Source: Pogostemon cablin (Eukaryota; Streptophyta; Magnoliopsida; Lamiales; Lamiaceae). From it: a stretch of 64,000 nucleotides of DNA. How positions within the stretch are numbered: the stretch's first letter is position 1; every line of letters starts with the position of its first letter. The notes under the pieces are model-generated. The model was not told the DNA's origin, ran no database searches, and was given only the letters and a program-made list of their open reading frames with translations. This document shows positions 45,197 to 56,979 of this stretch, in pieces. Position numbers and translations under genes: made by a program. Location of the stretch: positions 26,934,291 through 26,998,290 of the forward strand of contig CM043013.1 in the NCBI GenBank assembly GCA_023678885.1, written 5' to 3'.

Positions 45197-48100
45197 ATGC
45201 ACACTAGATCGAAGGGAACTACTCTAGAACCTTTTGATTCGGAAGTAGAGGCATCAACAAGGAAGAGGAATGCTAAGAAGAAGACGAGCAAGAGTACAAA
45301 CAAGGAGAAAACCGATACTATCGATCAAGTAGTTGACATTGGAGAGCAGAATTCGCAAGCGACTGAAGCTGCAACCGAAGTTAATTCGGAAATAGAAGCA
45401 GCCAACATGGCAGCGAATCCTGATACTCTTGCCATCCGTGAAGTCTTCAAGAAAAATGGAGGAGGCAATGCGGGGCTGTTAGGAGCAAGATGGGCCGGAG
45501 CTGAATTTGATTTACACCCTACTCTTATCAGCATGATTGAAAGGAGTCCCTTCTCTAGGGAAACCTTCGAAGATCCTCAGCAACATCTGAATAGGTTCCT
45601 AGGATATGCAAGTACACAAAAAGATGCAGGAGCTCACGAAGATGCTAGGAGGATCATCTTGTTTAAGTTCTCGCTGAATAAAAAAGTGAGAGATTGGTAC
45701 GATAATCTTAATGCTGCTGAATGTGATACCTGGGAGAGATTGAAAGTGAAATTCTTGGAGCGATACATGCCACCTTCAAAGGTGTTCAAGATAAAGAAAG
45801 AAATCAACCAATTTGCTATCTATGGTAATGAGAAGTTTCATGAGGCTTGGGACAGATTCAAGGACATGCTTCGGAAGTGTCCACAGCATGGCTATCTAAA
45901 GCTCAATACATTAGTATTTTCTATAATGGAATGAATTGCGATTCTCGAGTGTTACTTAATGCTTCTTCTAATAGAACATCGCTTACGAAGTCACCCATTG
46001 ATGCCGAGAAACTCTTTGAGGATATTTCGATGAATTCAAGAGATTGACTGACTGATAGAGTGAGAGGTACTTATGTTCTTGGAAAAGTAGCACAGGTTGA
46101 GCATACTATGGTAAAGTCAAGTAGAAAATATGAAATCGTCTCTAGTTTGGCAAGTATCAACAATTTACTTGAGTCTCAGCAAAAGCAGATCACTGACATG
46201 GCTCAGTGAGTACTAATGATGCAGTAGGATCTTGGTTATGATGGAGGTAGTCAAGAGGAGATAGAAGAGGCGAATTATGCCATGGGTCGAAGTATTCAAG
46301 GAACGAGATTCCAAAATCAAGGAAACCAGAATTATCAAGGGAACAACAATAATCGTAGTCCCTCGGATAATTATCAACAACCAAGGAGGCCGTAGTTTTT
46401 GTGGATTAATTCCAATAATACAGTACAACCTCCTATCGGTGTTGATCCGGGTGCAAAGGTGGAAGAAGGAAAATTGGGTTTCGAGGATACGATGAACAGG
46501 TACATGGCGAGGAATGATGCAAGAGTAGATCGTCTTGAGGCCAAGTTATATAAGAAGACTGACGCCAATCATGAGGATTTGTCTAAACAAGTTATAGACC
46601 TTACATTGTTGATGGGGGAAATGGCAGGAAACGTGAACAAATTGACTCAAACTATTGAGAAAGGGAAGTTTTCATCTCAAAGTATTGAGAATCCAAAGTC
46701 TTGTCATGTCATCATATTGAGGTAAGATAAACAGTATGAAGGTCCGATGATGCCGATGAGCAAAAACGAAGGAAGCAAGAGAGTTGTTCAACCAACCCTC
46801 ATCAGTTCGACCAGACCTGATGGTCGAGCTGAGGTCGAGCAAACTTCAGAAAAATAAAATTTTGATGCTCTATTTTATGCCCTGTCATTCGACCAGCACA
46901 CATCCGTTCGACTAGACCATCTTGGTCGAACGCTGGTCGAACAACAACGGTGGAAGAGGACATCGCGATCAGAGCCGCCGTTCGACTAAAGCACTTCAGT
47001 TCTACCAGAGCATCTTGGTTAAATAGTGGTTGAACAACAACTGGGAAATTTGAACTCGCGATCAGAGAAGTTGTTCGACCAGCCGCAATTTGTTCAACCA
47101 GACCAATTTGGTCGAATAGAAGTCGAACAACTTCGTTCAGCGCCTGCTTCGATACCGAATGCTACACATGTTGATCAAAACATCTTAGTACCTTCTCCAG
47201 AGCAGAATAATGATGCAGTAGCAGAGAAAAAATAGAAAAGAGCCAAGAGATTGAGAGTCGAAAATGATAAAGCGGAGAAGGTTGAACGTGATGAATGGGG
47301 AATTCCCAAAACTAATATACCTCCTATGTTTCTTTTCAAGCTTGTTAAAAAGGGATTGGAAGAAATATTCAAGAGATTTTCAGATATCATGAACAAAATA
47401 AGCTTGAACATCCCTTTCTCTGAAGCAATCTTAGAGATGTCATATTATGCCCGTTTTCTGAAGGATATACTTTTGAAGAAGAGAAGCTTGAATGAATTGA
47501 AACAGTAAATCTATCTGAGAACTGCAGCTCGATCATACAAAGAAAGCTGCCAGCAAAGTTAAAGGATCCTGGAAGCTTCACGATCTTATGTGAAATTGGA
47601 AAGGGGCCAGAACGCCAAGCCTTGTGTGATCTTGGGAAAGCATCAATTTGATACCCTTGTCGATATTTCAAAGGCTTGGTTTGGGGAGTTAACTCCCACA
47701 ACAGTTGCTCTACGATTGGCGTATAGGTCCATGACTTTTTCGAAGGGTATGATTGAAGATGTTCTTGTAAAAGTAGAGAAGCTTGTCTTTCCTGTGGATT
47801 TTCTCGTGCTCGAGATGGAAGATGACAAGGATAATATCCCTTTAATCTTGGGAAGACCTTTCCTTGCTACTGCTGGAGCAATGATTGATGTGCAAAAGGG
47901 TGAGCTAAGGCTGAGGATGGATAAAGAAGAGGTCTTATTCAACCTTGATAAAGCAATAAAGATGCCGATGGAGACACAGTGTCATAGCATCGATATGGTG
48001 GAGGAGATCGTGAAGGAAGATATGTCTTTGATCCTCTCCAATCCTCTTGAGACATGCTTGGCGAAGTCTCTTACTTTTCCTACCACGGAGCTCGATGAGC

Positions 48101-48198
48101 TCTCCAATAAGGTATGTATTGATTTTCTTGAAAATTTACTTGCTTTGGGTGATGATAGGTATGAATCAAAAAGAACCAAGCTTGAAGAGGTGAAGTAG
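45197..48198 (+). pseudogene. Athila 2 gag-protease, multiply disrupted
   Basis: Gag starts with MHTRSK (45197) and keeps capsid motifs (DWYDNLNA, ERYMPPSKV) before a frame change near 45900 and several stops. The linker at 46775-47135 is dominated by TTCGACC/GGTCGAA motifs. The protease region (from about 47520) is disrupted right at the active site: DLG is followed by an inserted lysine codon, and the frame then changes. The rest (FPVDFLVLEMEDDKD, ILGRPFLATAG, IDVQKGELRL) is well kept in the 47590-48198 frame. A related intact arrangement is seen in Athila 1. No functional protein is possible. Confidence 0.85.
46775..47135 (+). repeat. TTCGACC/GGTCGAA motif cluster in gag-protease linker
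   Basis: About a dozen direct and inverted copies (for example GTTCGACCAG, CTTGGTCGAACG, GGTCGAGC) fill the linker, with near-pairing arms such as TTCGACTAGACCATCTTGGTCGAA. It uses the same vocabulary as the LTR cluster. Confidence 0.85.
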
Positions 48199-48439
48199 AC
48201 TAGAAAAAATACTTGCCATTGGATCATGAGAGCACAACAAAAGAGGGAAAAAAATGAGTTGAAACCGTTACCGGAACACTTGAAGTATGCCTATCTAGGT
48301 GACAATGAAACATATCCGGTAATTGTATCTTCTTCTCTAACTGATGATTAACTCGATTAGTTGTTAGATGTGCTAGGAAGTATAAGTCTGCTATTGGTTG
48401 GTCTCTTGATGATTTAAAGGGTATTGTCCATCATATTGC

Positions 48440-49839
48440 ATGCAAAGAATAAGATTGTTAGATAAGACTAAGAATAGCATTCAGAATCAGCGGAGGGTGA
48501 ATCCCGCTATTCAAGAAGTGATTAGGAAGCAAATCCTAACGTGGCTAGATGCAGGAATTATTTATCCCATTAGTGATAGTCCCCATGTGAGTCCATTACA
48601 TGTAGTAGATAAGAAGGGGGCATGACTATAGTGAAAGCTGAGGATGGAGAGACATTAGCCACTAGAATTCCTACGGGATGGCGTGTGTGTATGGATTATA
48701 GAAAATTGAATGAAAATACATGCAAAGACCATTTTTCCCTTCCTTTCATGGATCAAATTCTTGATCGTCTTGCAAGGTATGAGTTTTATTGTTTCTTGGA
48801 TGGGTACTCGGGTTATAATCAAATCATGATTGCACCCGAGGACCAAGAAAATACTACTTTCACTTGCCCCTATGGAACTTTTGCCTTTAGAAATATGTCT
48901 TTTGGACTATGAAATGCATCTTCTACATTTCAACGTTGCATGATGGCCATATTTGATGGGTTGATAGAGAAAATTATGGAGGTGTTTATGGATGATTTTT
49001 CTGTGTTTGGTTTCTCCTTTGATATTTGTTTATCTAACTTGTCTACTGTATTGAAGAGGTGCCAAGAAACTAATCTTGTCTTGAATTGGGAGAAGTATCA
49101 CTTCATGGTAAGAGATGGGATTGTTCTTGGCCATCATATTTCGGCCAAGGGATTGCAGGTGGATAGAGCAAAGGTGGTGGCAATTGAGAAGCTTCCACCA
49201 CCTACTAATGAAAAGGGAGTGCGGTCCTTCCTTGGACACGCAGGATTTTATAGGAGATTCATAAAAGACTTCTCGAAATACTCCAAACCTCTTTCTCATT
49301 TACTTGAAAAGGATGTTCCCTTTGTTTTTGATGAAGAATGTCTAACAGCTTTTAAAGTTTTGTAGGAGGCATTGATTACTGCGCTTATCTTGATCACATC
49401 GGATTGGACTCGACCTTTTGTACTTATGTGTGATGCAAGTGATCAAGCACTTGGAGTGGTGTTTGGGCAGATGAATGAGAAGAAGTTCTGCGTCATTTAC
49501 TATGCAAGTAAAACTTTTGATGCTGCATAAAAGAACTACATTGATGCTGCATAAAAGAACTACACTATTACTAAAAATGAGTTTTTAGTTGTGGTGTATG
49601 CATTCAATAAGTTTCGACAGTATTTGGTTGGCATGAAGACTATAGTGTATACGAATCATTCTGCGATCCGATACTTGATGAAGAAGAAGGAAACGAAGCC
49701 AAGGATCATTAGGTGGATTCTTCTTCTACAGGAGTTTGATATGGAGATCCGGGATAAGAAGAGTACGGAGAATGTGTTGGCGAATCACCTATCAAGGTTT
49801 GAGACAAGGGAGACTGTGATGATTCTTTCGATTACATAG
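48440..49839 (+). pseudogene. Athila 2 reverse transcriptase and RNase H
   Basis: The RT shows LDAGIIYPISDS, CMDYRKLNENT, LDGYSGYNQI and the catalytic FMDDFSVFG (about 48985). The frame is interrupted near 48625, at 48910 (stop) and near 49363. RNase H follows (DASDQALGVVFG, then a stop-containing 24-bp tandem duplication at about 49519-49566, then NEFLVVVYAF and NVLANHLSRF). The element could once have copied RNA; this copy cannot. Confidence 0.85.
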
Positions 49840-51185
49840 AAGAGATGTTCCCTGTTGAGAAGATAATAGCGGTGTTTGTTGAAGGAGCGGAAAGAGCATG
49901 TGTAGTGGCTGCTTAAGAGATGGATCCATGGTATGCGGATTATGTGAATTATATTGCCTTAGGAGAAATTCCAAGAGATCTCAACTGATATCAGCTTGTG
50001 AAATTCAAGCAGGATGTTGAGACGTTTATATGGTATGATTCGTTTATCTACTAGATATGTATGAATTCTCTTGTCCATAAGTGTGTGCCCGAGATGGAGA
50101 TGGAGAGTGTTCTTGATTTTGCCACGCACAACCTAACGGGGGCACTTCGGAGCTCAAAAGACGGCAGCTAAGGTACTTCAATCTGCTCTTTATTGGCCTA
50201 CCTTGTTTAAAGATTGTGAGACCTATGTGGTGACATGTGATAGATGTCAAAGGATGGGAAACATAAGTAGAAGAGATGAAATGCCGCTTCAGCCAAGCAT
50301 TGGTTGAGATCTTCGATGTATGGGGGATCGATTTTACGGGGCCTTTTCCTCCATCTAATGGGTTTCTCTACATCCTTTTAGCAGTAGATTATGTTTCGAA
50401 GTGGGTGGAAGCCATTCCCACTAGTGTGAATGATTCACGGACTGTGTTGTCTTTCTTGAAGAAATATATATTTGTCCGCTATGGAGTTCCTAGAGCACTA
50501 GTAAGCGATGGAGGTTCTCACTTTGTCAACAAGCTTATTGAAAAATTTCTCAAGGATTATGGTGTTAAGCATAGGGTTACTACACCCTATCATCCTCAAG
50601 CGGATGTCTCCAACTGACAAGTGAAGCAAATCTTGGAGAAAGTAGTCGGGACCCATAAGAAGGATTGGGCTATGAAGCTGATGATATTTTGTGGGGGTTC
50701 TGGATGGCTTATAAGACAGTGTTGGATATGTCACCATACCAAATTGTCTATGGGAAGCCGTGCCACTTACCCATAGAAATCCAGCATAGAGCTTTTTGGG
50801 CATTGAGAAATTTGAACTTGTCACTTAAAGATGTGAAGGAATTGAGAATAACTCATATCAATCAACTAGATGAGTTTCAGAATCAAGCTTACGAGAATTC
50901 GGTGATCTACAAAGAGAGAATGAAGAAATGACATGATTCGAAGATCACGTATAAGAAGTTCAAGCAAGGTGATGAGGTATTAATTTTTAACTCTCGTTTG
51001 AAGCTTTTCATAGGAAATTTGAAATCAAAGTGGACGGGGCTGTTCATTATCCATAGAGCCTGCGGAGGGGGAGTTTTGAGCTTATGGACAAAGATGGGGA
51101 CATTATCACGGCGAATGGGCTTCGATTGAAGCATTACAAGTCGTCGGATGATGCTTGTGTCGTCTTTGCGGATACCTTGCAATAG
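49840..51185 (+). pseudogene. Athila 2 integrase
   Basis: The zinc-finger region (about 49900-50280) is full of stops. The core starts at 50276 with FDVWGIDFTGPF (first Asp) and has ALVSDGGSHF (second Asp). Directly after TPYHPQ a few codons that should carry the catalytic Glu are absent, followed by a stop at about 50616. The C-terminal part (MSPYQIVYGKPCHLPIEIQ, then KSKWTG near 51030) is recognisable. Confidence 0.8.
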
Positions 51186-51356
51186 ACTGGTATCGTCGTG
51201 ACTCTTTAACGTTAAACAAGAGCACCTGTTGGGGGCTTTCCCTCCCATTTTAATGCTTTATTTTTATTCGTGTGAGTAAGAAATTTTTATATTTGACGTG
51301 CTTACTATTCGGCGGTTACATCTCTTTCAAACTTAGTTTCGCCTATAGTTTCTACT

Positions 51357-51368
51357 AAGTTTAGGGGG
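51357..51368 (+). promoter_or_regulatory. Internal polypurine tract AAGTTTAGGGGG
   Basis: It occupies the same position after pol as 6702-6713 in Athila 1 and resembles the terminal tract at 55715-55727 (AAGTTTGGGGATT). Confidence 0.5.
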
Positions 51369-51669
51369 TGTGAAGTACTTACCTCATCGAAGCACCGAAA
51401 GTATAACCTTTTCTTTGTAATGTTTGTTAGGGGAGTTGATTTTTTGCGGCATATTGAAACTTTAATCGGTTTTAAGGTATCGATTTTTTTGCAATTTGCC
51501 TAATGTTTAGTGGTGTTTTGTTGTGTGTGTCATATGCGGAGTTACACATGATTTTATATGGTCTAAAAGTGGTTCTCTAACTTAATTTTTACTATCTTGA
51601 TACTTGATGTTGTCCTATAGTTTAGGTGTTATAGGAAAAGACGAAAAGAGTACGGAGTTTAAGGAGTTA

Positions 51670-52080
51670 GGACAGTTGTTCGACCGAGAAGCTGTTGTTC
51701 GACCAGGTTGTCTGGTCGAGCACTAGTTGAACGAAATGCACAAATCTTCCAGTAGGGTAGTTCGACTAAGACCATGTTGTTCGACCATCAGTTAGGTCGA
51801 ACGCTGGTTGAACGAAATCTCAAAAACTTACAGAAGGTTTGTTCGACCAGCAAGCCTTGTTCGACCTGGTTCTTCAAGTCAAACGACGATCGAATGAAAT
51901 AGAAGAGAACAGGAGCGCGATTTCACAGGTTGTTCGACCTTAGGCTATTGTTCGACAAAGTTATTTTGGTCGAACGGAGGTCAAACTGGTCACATTTTAA
52001 GCACAAAATTATGTTGTTCGACCAAAGATCCTTGTTCGACTGGCTTGTTCGAGTTGAATGGATTATGGAGTCGAACTAAA
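51670..52080 (+). repeat. TTCGACC/GGTCGAA motif cluster before env-like gene
   Basis: More than a dozen motifs in both orientations. One stretch (TTACAGAAGGTTTGTTCGAC) is also found in the LTR at about 43810, showing real shared ancestry and not just similar composition. Confidence 0.85.
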
Positions 52081-52287
52081 AGGTCAGCTTTATTCCACTC
52101 GACGAATTCCCGTCACCCTATCTCGAACACTCGATACGAACTGTAAGTTTTCTTCTCAAATTCTTCCCCATGCTCTAATCTACCTTCCACACACTTCCAC
52201 ATCCAAAATTGAGAGATTTCAAGTCCGATTTTGGGCTGTTTTTCTTGAATTTTTGGGGATTTCGTTGCCAAGCACCACACGCACACC

Positions 52288-54365
52288 ATGGCCAACAAAG
52301 GTATGTTTCTCCTAACTTATCACTCTTGAATCGAAGTGATTATGCTTAGTGAAGATTGGGTGAGTAGATTTAACATAGTTTTAGTTGAATTTGATTGTTG
52401 AATTGTTGGTGTTCTTGTTGAAAATTGCACTTGCATTGGCATGGTTCAAATTACGTTGGATTGTTGAATTTTTATGAAATTGGTGTTATATATAGCATGG
52501 GCTTGAGATTAATTTCAATATACATGTATGGGCTCATTGTTTTGGAGTGTTGATGTGGTGAAATGTATGTGGAGGATGAACATGTTGAATGATTTTGTTG
52601 AAATTTATGTTGAAATTGAAAAGCATGTTTGTGTGAAGAAGTTTTAGGACTAAGGATTTTAATTGATCTTGATTGAAAGTGTTGAGTTTATAGTTGTATG
52701 ATGAGTGGATAAACATTGAAATTGAGAGTGGTTTGAGAACATGAGTTTGTAGTCTTGAGTAGGATTCATGTTAGTCTTAGGATTGGTATACTTGCTTTAT
52801 CTCTTTTGTTATGTATTGAAGTATAATTTTTGTAGGAAAAGAGATTGCTTCTTCGTCTAAGAGGAAGGGAACTAAGTCTCCTTCAAAGAGTGAGATAGCT
52901 AAGAAGATGAAGATGGACAAGAAGAGGCCGTATGATTATAGTATTAAGCTCGGAGATTGGAAGGAGAAGAAGGAGTTGTGGACAGCTATAGCTCAAAAGA
53001 TAACGAGGACACGATATCAAGATGATTAAGCTATGATGGAGATGAATATCATCAACGACATTCGTTGGATGTTCAATTAAGTGGGGATAACTCAGTTTAT
53101 GGAGATGAAGAGGGGGACGTATTTCCACATAACTGTTGAGGTTCTATGTTCGTTGAGTATTGAGCGTGGAGATCGCTATCTCCCATATGCTATTCGGATG
53201 CAGATTGGTAGGCAAGAGCAGTTGATGCATGCCCGTGAGTTTAATGAGTTGATCGGCTGTGACAATGTGACTGATGTGGAGCACGATGATTTCAAACCCG
53301 ATGAGTTTTGGAGGTCTATCTTGGGGAGGCGAGGAAGATATAATTCGAATGCTTCCAAGGATGCTTTCATTCGCAACCCTGTGATTGCTTATATGGATCA
53401 AATTTTGAGTAACACGCTATTTGCTAGGTCCGAATGGAGTTGTATTCCGAGGGGAGAATTCTACGAGTTGTGGTGCATGCTTCATGGAGTCCGCTTCAAT
53501 ATCGCGGCTTACTTTTTTCAGCAGTTGTATAAGTTCACTACCCACAGATTTCAGCGTGTGAACATTGGAAGGCTTATTACTTTGATAGCCGAGTATTATA
53601 GGGTTGATTTGAGCAGGCATAGGCCGATCCAAGGGGATCCAGACTTGATCCTATCGTCATGTGTGAGGATGGGGTTGATTCAGCAGATGGACAATGCTTG
53701 GATGTTCATCCGTGGGAATAACCCTCTTTTGTTCAGATTTTCACTGTCTATTGTTGATCTTACTACGATACAGGTCAACAGTAACTTATTGATGGATACC
53801 ACGGAGCATAGGGCGATCTCGAGGACTTGTTTAGAAGAAGGGGATTGGAGACTTCTTGCCAACATGCATTTTCAGGGAGTCCACATAGACGAGGATATGA
53901 TTATGGTAAGAGATCCAGCCGACTTTGATGAGGGAGATCAGACGCCACCACCAGCTTTCGTCTATCCGGAGATAGATTTGCCTCCGATGCAGCTACCACA
54001 GCCACAGGAGCATGAGTACTTTGAGCCACTGCCACAGCAGCAGTAAGATTTTTGGCGAGCTCAGGATCAGTTCTATTGGGAGCAATTCCGATTGATGAAT
54101 GAGCACTTTGCTACGCTTAATGCGAATCAGCAAGAGACGAATAGGCAGTTGGCATTTGGCGAATGCGAACTATACTGCACTTGATGCGAGATACAACACG
54201 CTGCAGGGTAACTATGTGGAGATGGATAGGAGATTAGGGAGGATGCATGCCTATGAGCGTGAGTTGGATAGGAACTTTAGTAACCTTCATAGAGATTTGG
54301 ATCGGTTGCGCTCGGAGATGAGTGATGGTGATGACGAAGAGGATGATGATGCTCCGGAGGAGTAG
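52288..54365 (+). pseudogene. Athila env-like (ORF1-type) gene with a predicted intron
   Basis: Exon 1 is 52288-52300 (MANK plus one base) and the intron 52301-52835 (GTATGT to TTTTGTAG). Exon 2 continues in phase (GKEIASSSKRKG) to about 54046 and beyond. The basic N-terminus (KKMKMDKKRPYD) could direct nuclear entry. The main body is LERGDRYLPYA-type sequence (actual: SIERGDRYLPYA), with FWRSILGRRGRY, CMLHGVRFNIAAYFFQQLY and a Pro/Gln-rich tail ending in QQQ, which fits the Athila ORF1/env-like family; no clear transmembrane segment is seen. Stops lie at 53027-53029, 53078-53080 and 54044-54046. After a frame change near 54155 the coiled-coil and acidic tail follow to 54365. The role is unknown. 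Confidence 0.7.
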
Positions 54366-55727
54366 AGAGCATCAGGTTTTTATCGTTGTCTGTTTCATCT
54401 CATCCCCTTCTCTTTTATCTTTACAGGCTGGGTATTTATAGTGTGAGTGGCATGTACTTGATATTGTTGATGATTAGGTGTTTGATTGTTGGAGGACGGA
54501 TACATTGATGTGATTTGTTTAGTGTTGATGATTATTCGTGTTATGCATGTGCACTTATTTTTATGCATGTTGATTTGTTAATGATGAACATGTTCTGTTT
54601 TTACTTGTAGTTCATGAAAAGATTGATGTTGATTGCATGCTTTGAAGAGTGCTTAGGATTCTATTATACATGTGAGAATTTGAGCATATTGATCATGCTA
54701 TAAGCATGATAGTTTATTCTTGAGAGTCGTTCGTATACTCGTATTCTAGAACTTGGCTTGGAGTCTTGTTTGAAGTCCATAATTGATAGATACTAGGACA
54801 TGATCTTAGGCCATTATTGTTTATTAAGTCACTTAGCCAAATTTATCCTACCTTGTTATATAATTATCATTGGAAGCCCTGTTGAGCCTTTTAAGCTTTT
54901 TCTTTGGCAAGCCGTAGATAAATAGCCTTTGCTTACCTATTTGAGCCTTGAATACCTATTTATTAGTAAAGAGTGGAGGTAAATAAATGCTAGCTAGAGC
55001 TTGGAAGAAAAATAGGAAGGAAAAGTTTGGAGTAATGATATGAAGTACGAGAAGTATGATTAAATCTTGCAAGGGATAGTGCCTGAAACCGGTATCCCTA
55101 TTGTTAGAAAGGGTAGTGCCCAAAACTGGTACCCTTATACTTGAAGAACACCGAAATTGGTAGTCTATTGTTAAAGAAAAGATATTGATCCAAGTGAAGA
55201 TGGAGAAAGCGCAAATTGAAGTGACCATAAGAATGTCGGAAGAGAGAAGAAGGAAGTTGTTGAAGTGCAAAACTCCAAGGTAATTCTTTACAAGTAAATT
55301 TAGTCACTTATCTATATTCTCCTACCTTTACCAAAGAGCCAACATTACAAACCTAAGAGCAAGTCCTTTGTGATCCTAGTATTGAACGAGTATAGGTGGA
55401 TTTTTGAGACCCTTGTCAAGCTTATGGTTACGCGAGTATATGAATTGAATTTAAGTGTATATACTAACCCGTGAAGTGTATATTTATTACACTTGAGAAA
55501 GAGAGTAAATACTTATCCGTGAGCTAGATGACTTAGCACTCATAGAAGTATTGTGATTGATTGATGTTTTGCATGAACGAAGGGTATGATGGATTTCATG
55601 TTTTGAATTGATACAATTGCATGTGTTAGAATAGGTTGTACTTGTTATAAGGATCTTGTGATTACACTCTCTGAATTTGATTTAATTGTCGTTGCCTCGG
55701 GACGAGCAACATGTAAGTTTGGGGATT
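54366..55727 (+). other. Athila 2 3' untranslated region
   Basis: Noncoding and colinear with 42087-43450. It contains the hairpin set at 55073-55134 and ends in the polypurine tract AAGTTTGGGGATT (55715-55727). Confidence 0.7.
55073..55134 (+). repeat. Hairpin set, right Athila copy
   Basis: Hairpins lie at 55073-55098 (GGGATA...TATCCC) and 55111-55134 (GGGTA...TACCC), as in the left copy. A weaker ACC...GGT follows at about 55150. Confidence 0.7.
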
Positions 55728-56979
55728 TGATGAGAGTGTAAATTCACGTGTTTTGGGCTTGGATTTGTGTGGAAATTTAGTATGATTTGGTCTCTTATCA
55801 AGACAAATCGGGTTGTTTATGAAAAATTCATGAATCAGAGGCTACTAAAGCTTTTTGAGCATATTTGTATAGGAAAACATGTCTTAAGTGCTCGAAATTG
55901 GAAGACATAATTTTTGAGATAATTTTCAAAGGTTGTTCGACCAAGACGACTTGTTCGACCATCATCATCTTGGTCGAACAAGAGAGACTAAGTCAAACAA
56001 AATGTGTGAAAACGTATAGGAGGATCGCTCGACTAAAGGAGTCTGTTCTACCAAAGTCATCTTGGTCGAACAAAAAAGGTTTGGTCGAACAAAATGTCCA
56101 GATTCTTACAGAAGGTTTGTTCGACCACGTTCGACCAGTAGGCCTTGTTTGACTTCTGGAGGCTTGGTCGAACGGAATGTCGCTGATCCTATTTTTGGCA
56201 ATTCTGGATTTTTTTACTAAATTTGACGTATGTCTCAAGTAAAAGCCCTTCCAAGGCCCGTAAGGAGGTTTCACAAGTATAAAAGAAGGGCCTTCGCAGG
56301 AGAACAACACAATTCCTCATCCATTCACCACTGAAACCCTACCGCATCCGAAGGAGCTATGGAGAGAGGTTCGTTTGTCGAACCAAGTGAGAATCAAGTG
56401 AAGATTCAAGACGGAGAGAGTCGTGACGGCGCCCTCATCTAGGGTTTATTTCGCTACTTAATTTATCTTATAATTTTCAAGGCTATGAATAAAATCCTAC
56501 CAACCACCATGATTGTTCCTCGATCAATCATGGGCTAGAACCGTTTCGGTAGTTCTAGGATTATGAAAGTTTTATGAGTTAATTGAATTTACATGTGTAA
56601 ACTCCGTACAACACTACTTGTGGTTTATTTTATATAAGACTATATTTTTTAAATTTATACTCACAGTCGTTTTGTGCATCATTAACTGTTATGTAGAGTC
56701 TGAATACATATCTTGGTTATTGATTGAGTGCGTTCACTGCTAAGCAAGATTATATGTTATAATTCTAAGAGAGGGGACTCCGAAGTCTTATTAGAACTAT
56801 CTTATATAAATATTTGTTAATTGAATATTATTCGGGTTAATAAGTAGGAATAAAGAGTATAACTTCATAGTACCTATAAAGGGATATCATATCGGGTTAG
56901 AGTACTAAGTGCACGGGAAATAATTGATACTGATAGTACCTAGAAAGGGGGTGAATTATATCTCTTGCTCCGAGGATAT
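55728..56979 (+). repeat. Athila 2 right LTR, truncated by copia insertion
   Basis: It starts TGATGAGAG and aligns with 43451-44690. It breaks off after GGATAT, where the copia LTR begins. The TATA box is at 56278-56285. The last 390 bp or so of the LTR should reappear beyond the window. Confidence 0.9.

Larger units (their letters stand above)
51186..52287 (+). other. Athila 2 region between pol and env-like gene
   Basis: Noncoding. It holds the internal polypurine tract (51357-51368) and a long TTCGACC/GGTCGAA cluster (51670-52080), followed by the leader of the env-like gene. Confidence 0.65.
41820..56979 (+). mobile_element. Athila element 2: partial-internal, LTR, internal, LTR array
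   Basis: The order is a truncated 3' internal piece (41820-43450), an LTR (43451-45079), a full internal domain (45080-55727) and a second LTR (55728-56979, truncated by a copia insertion). The 41820-43450 piece is a close copy of 54097-55727. This is the product expected from unequal recombination between LTRs of one element, followed by loss of the left end. LTR divergence is clearly larger than in Athila 1 (about 10 percent by eye). Confidence 0.88.
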
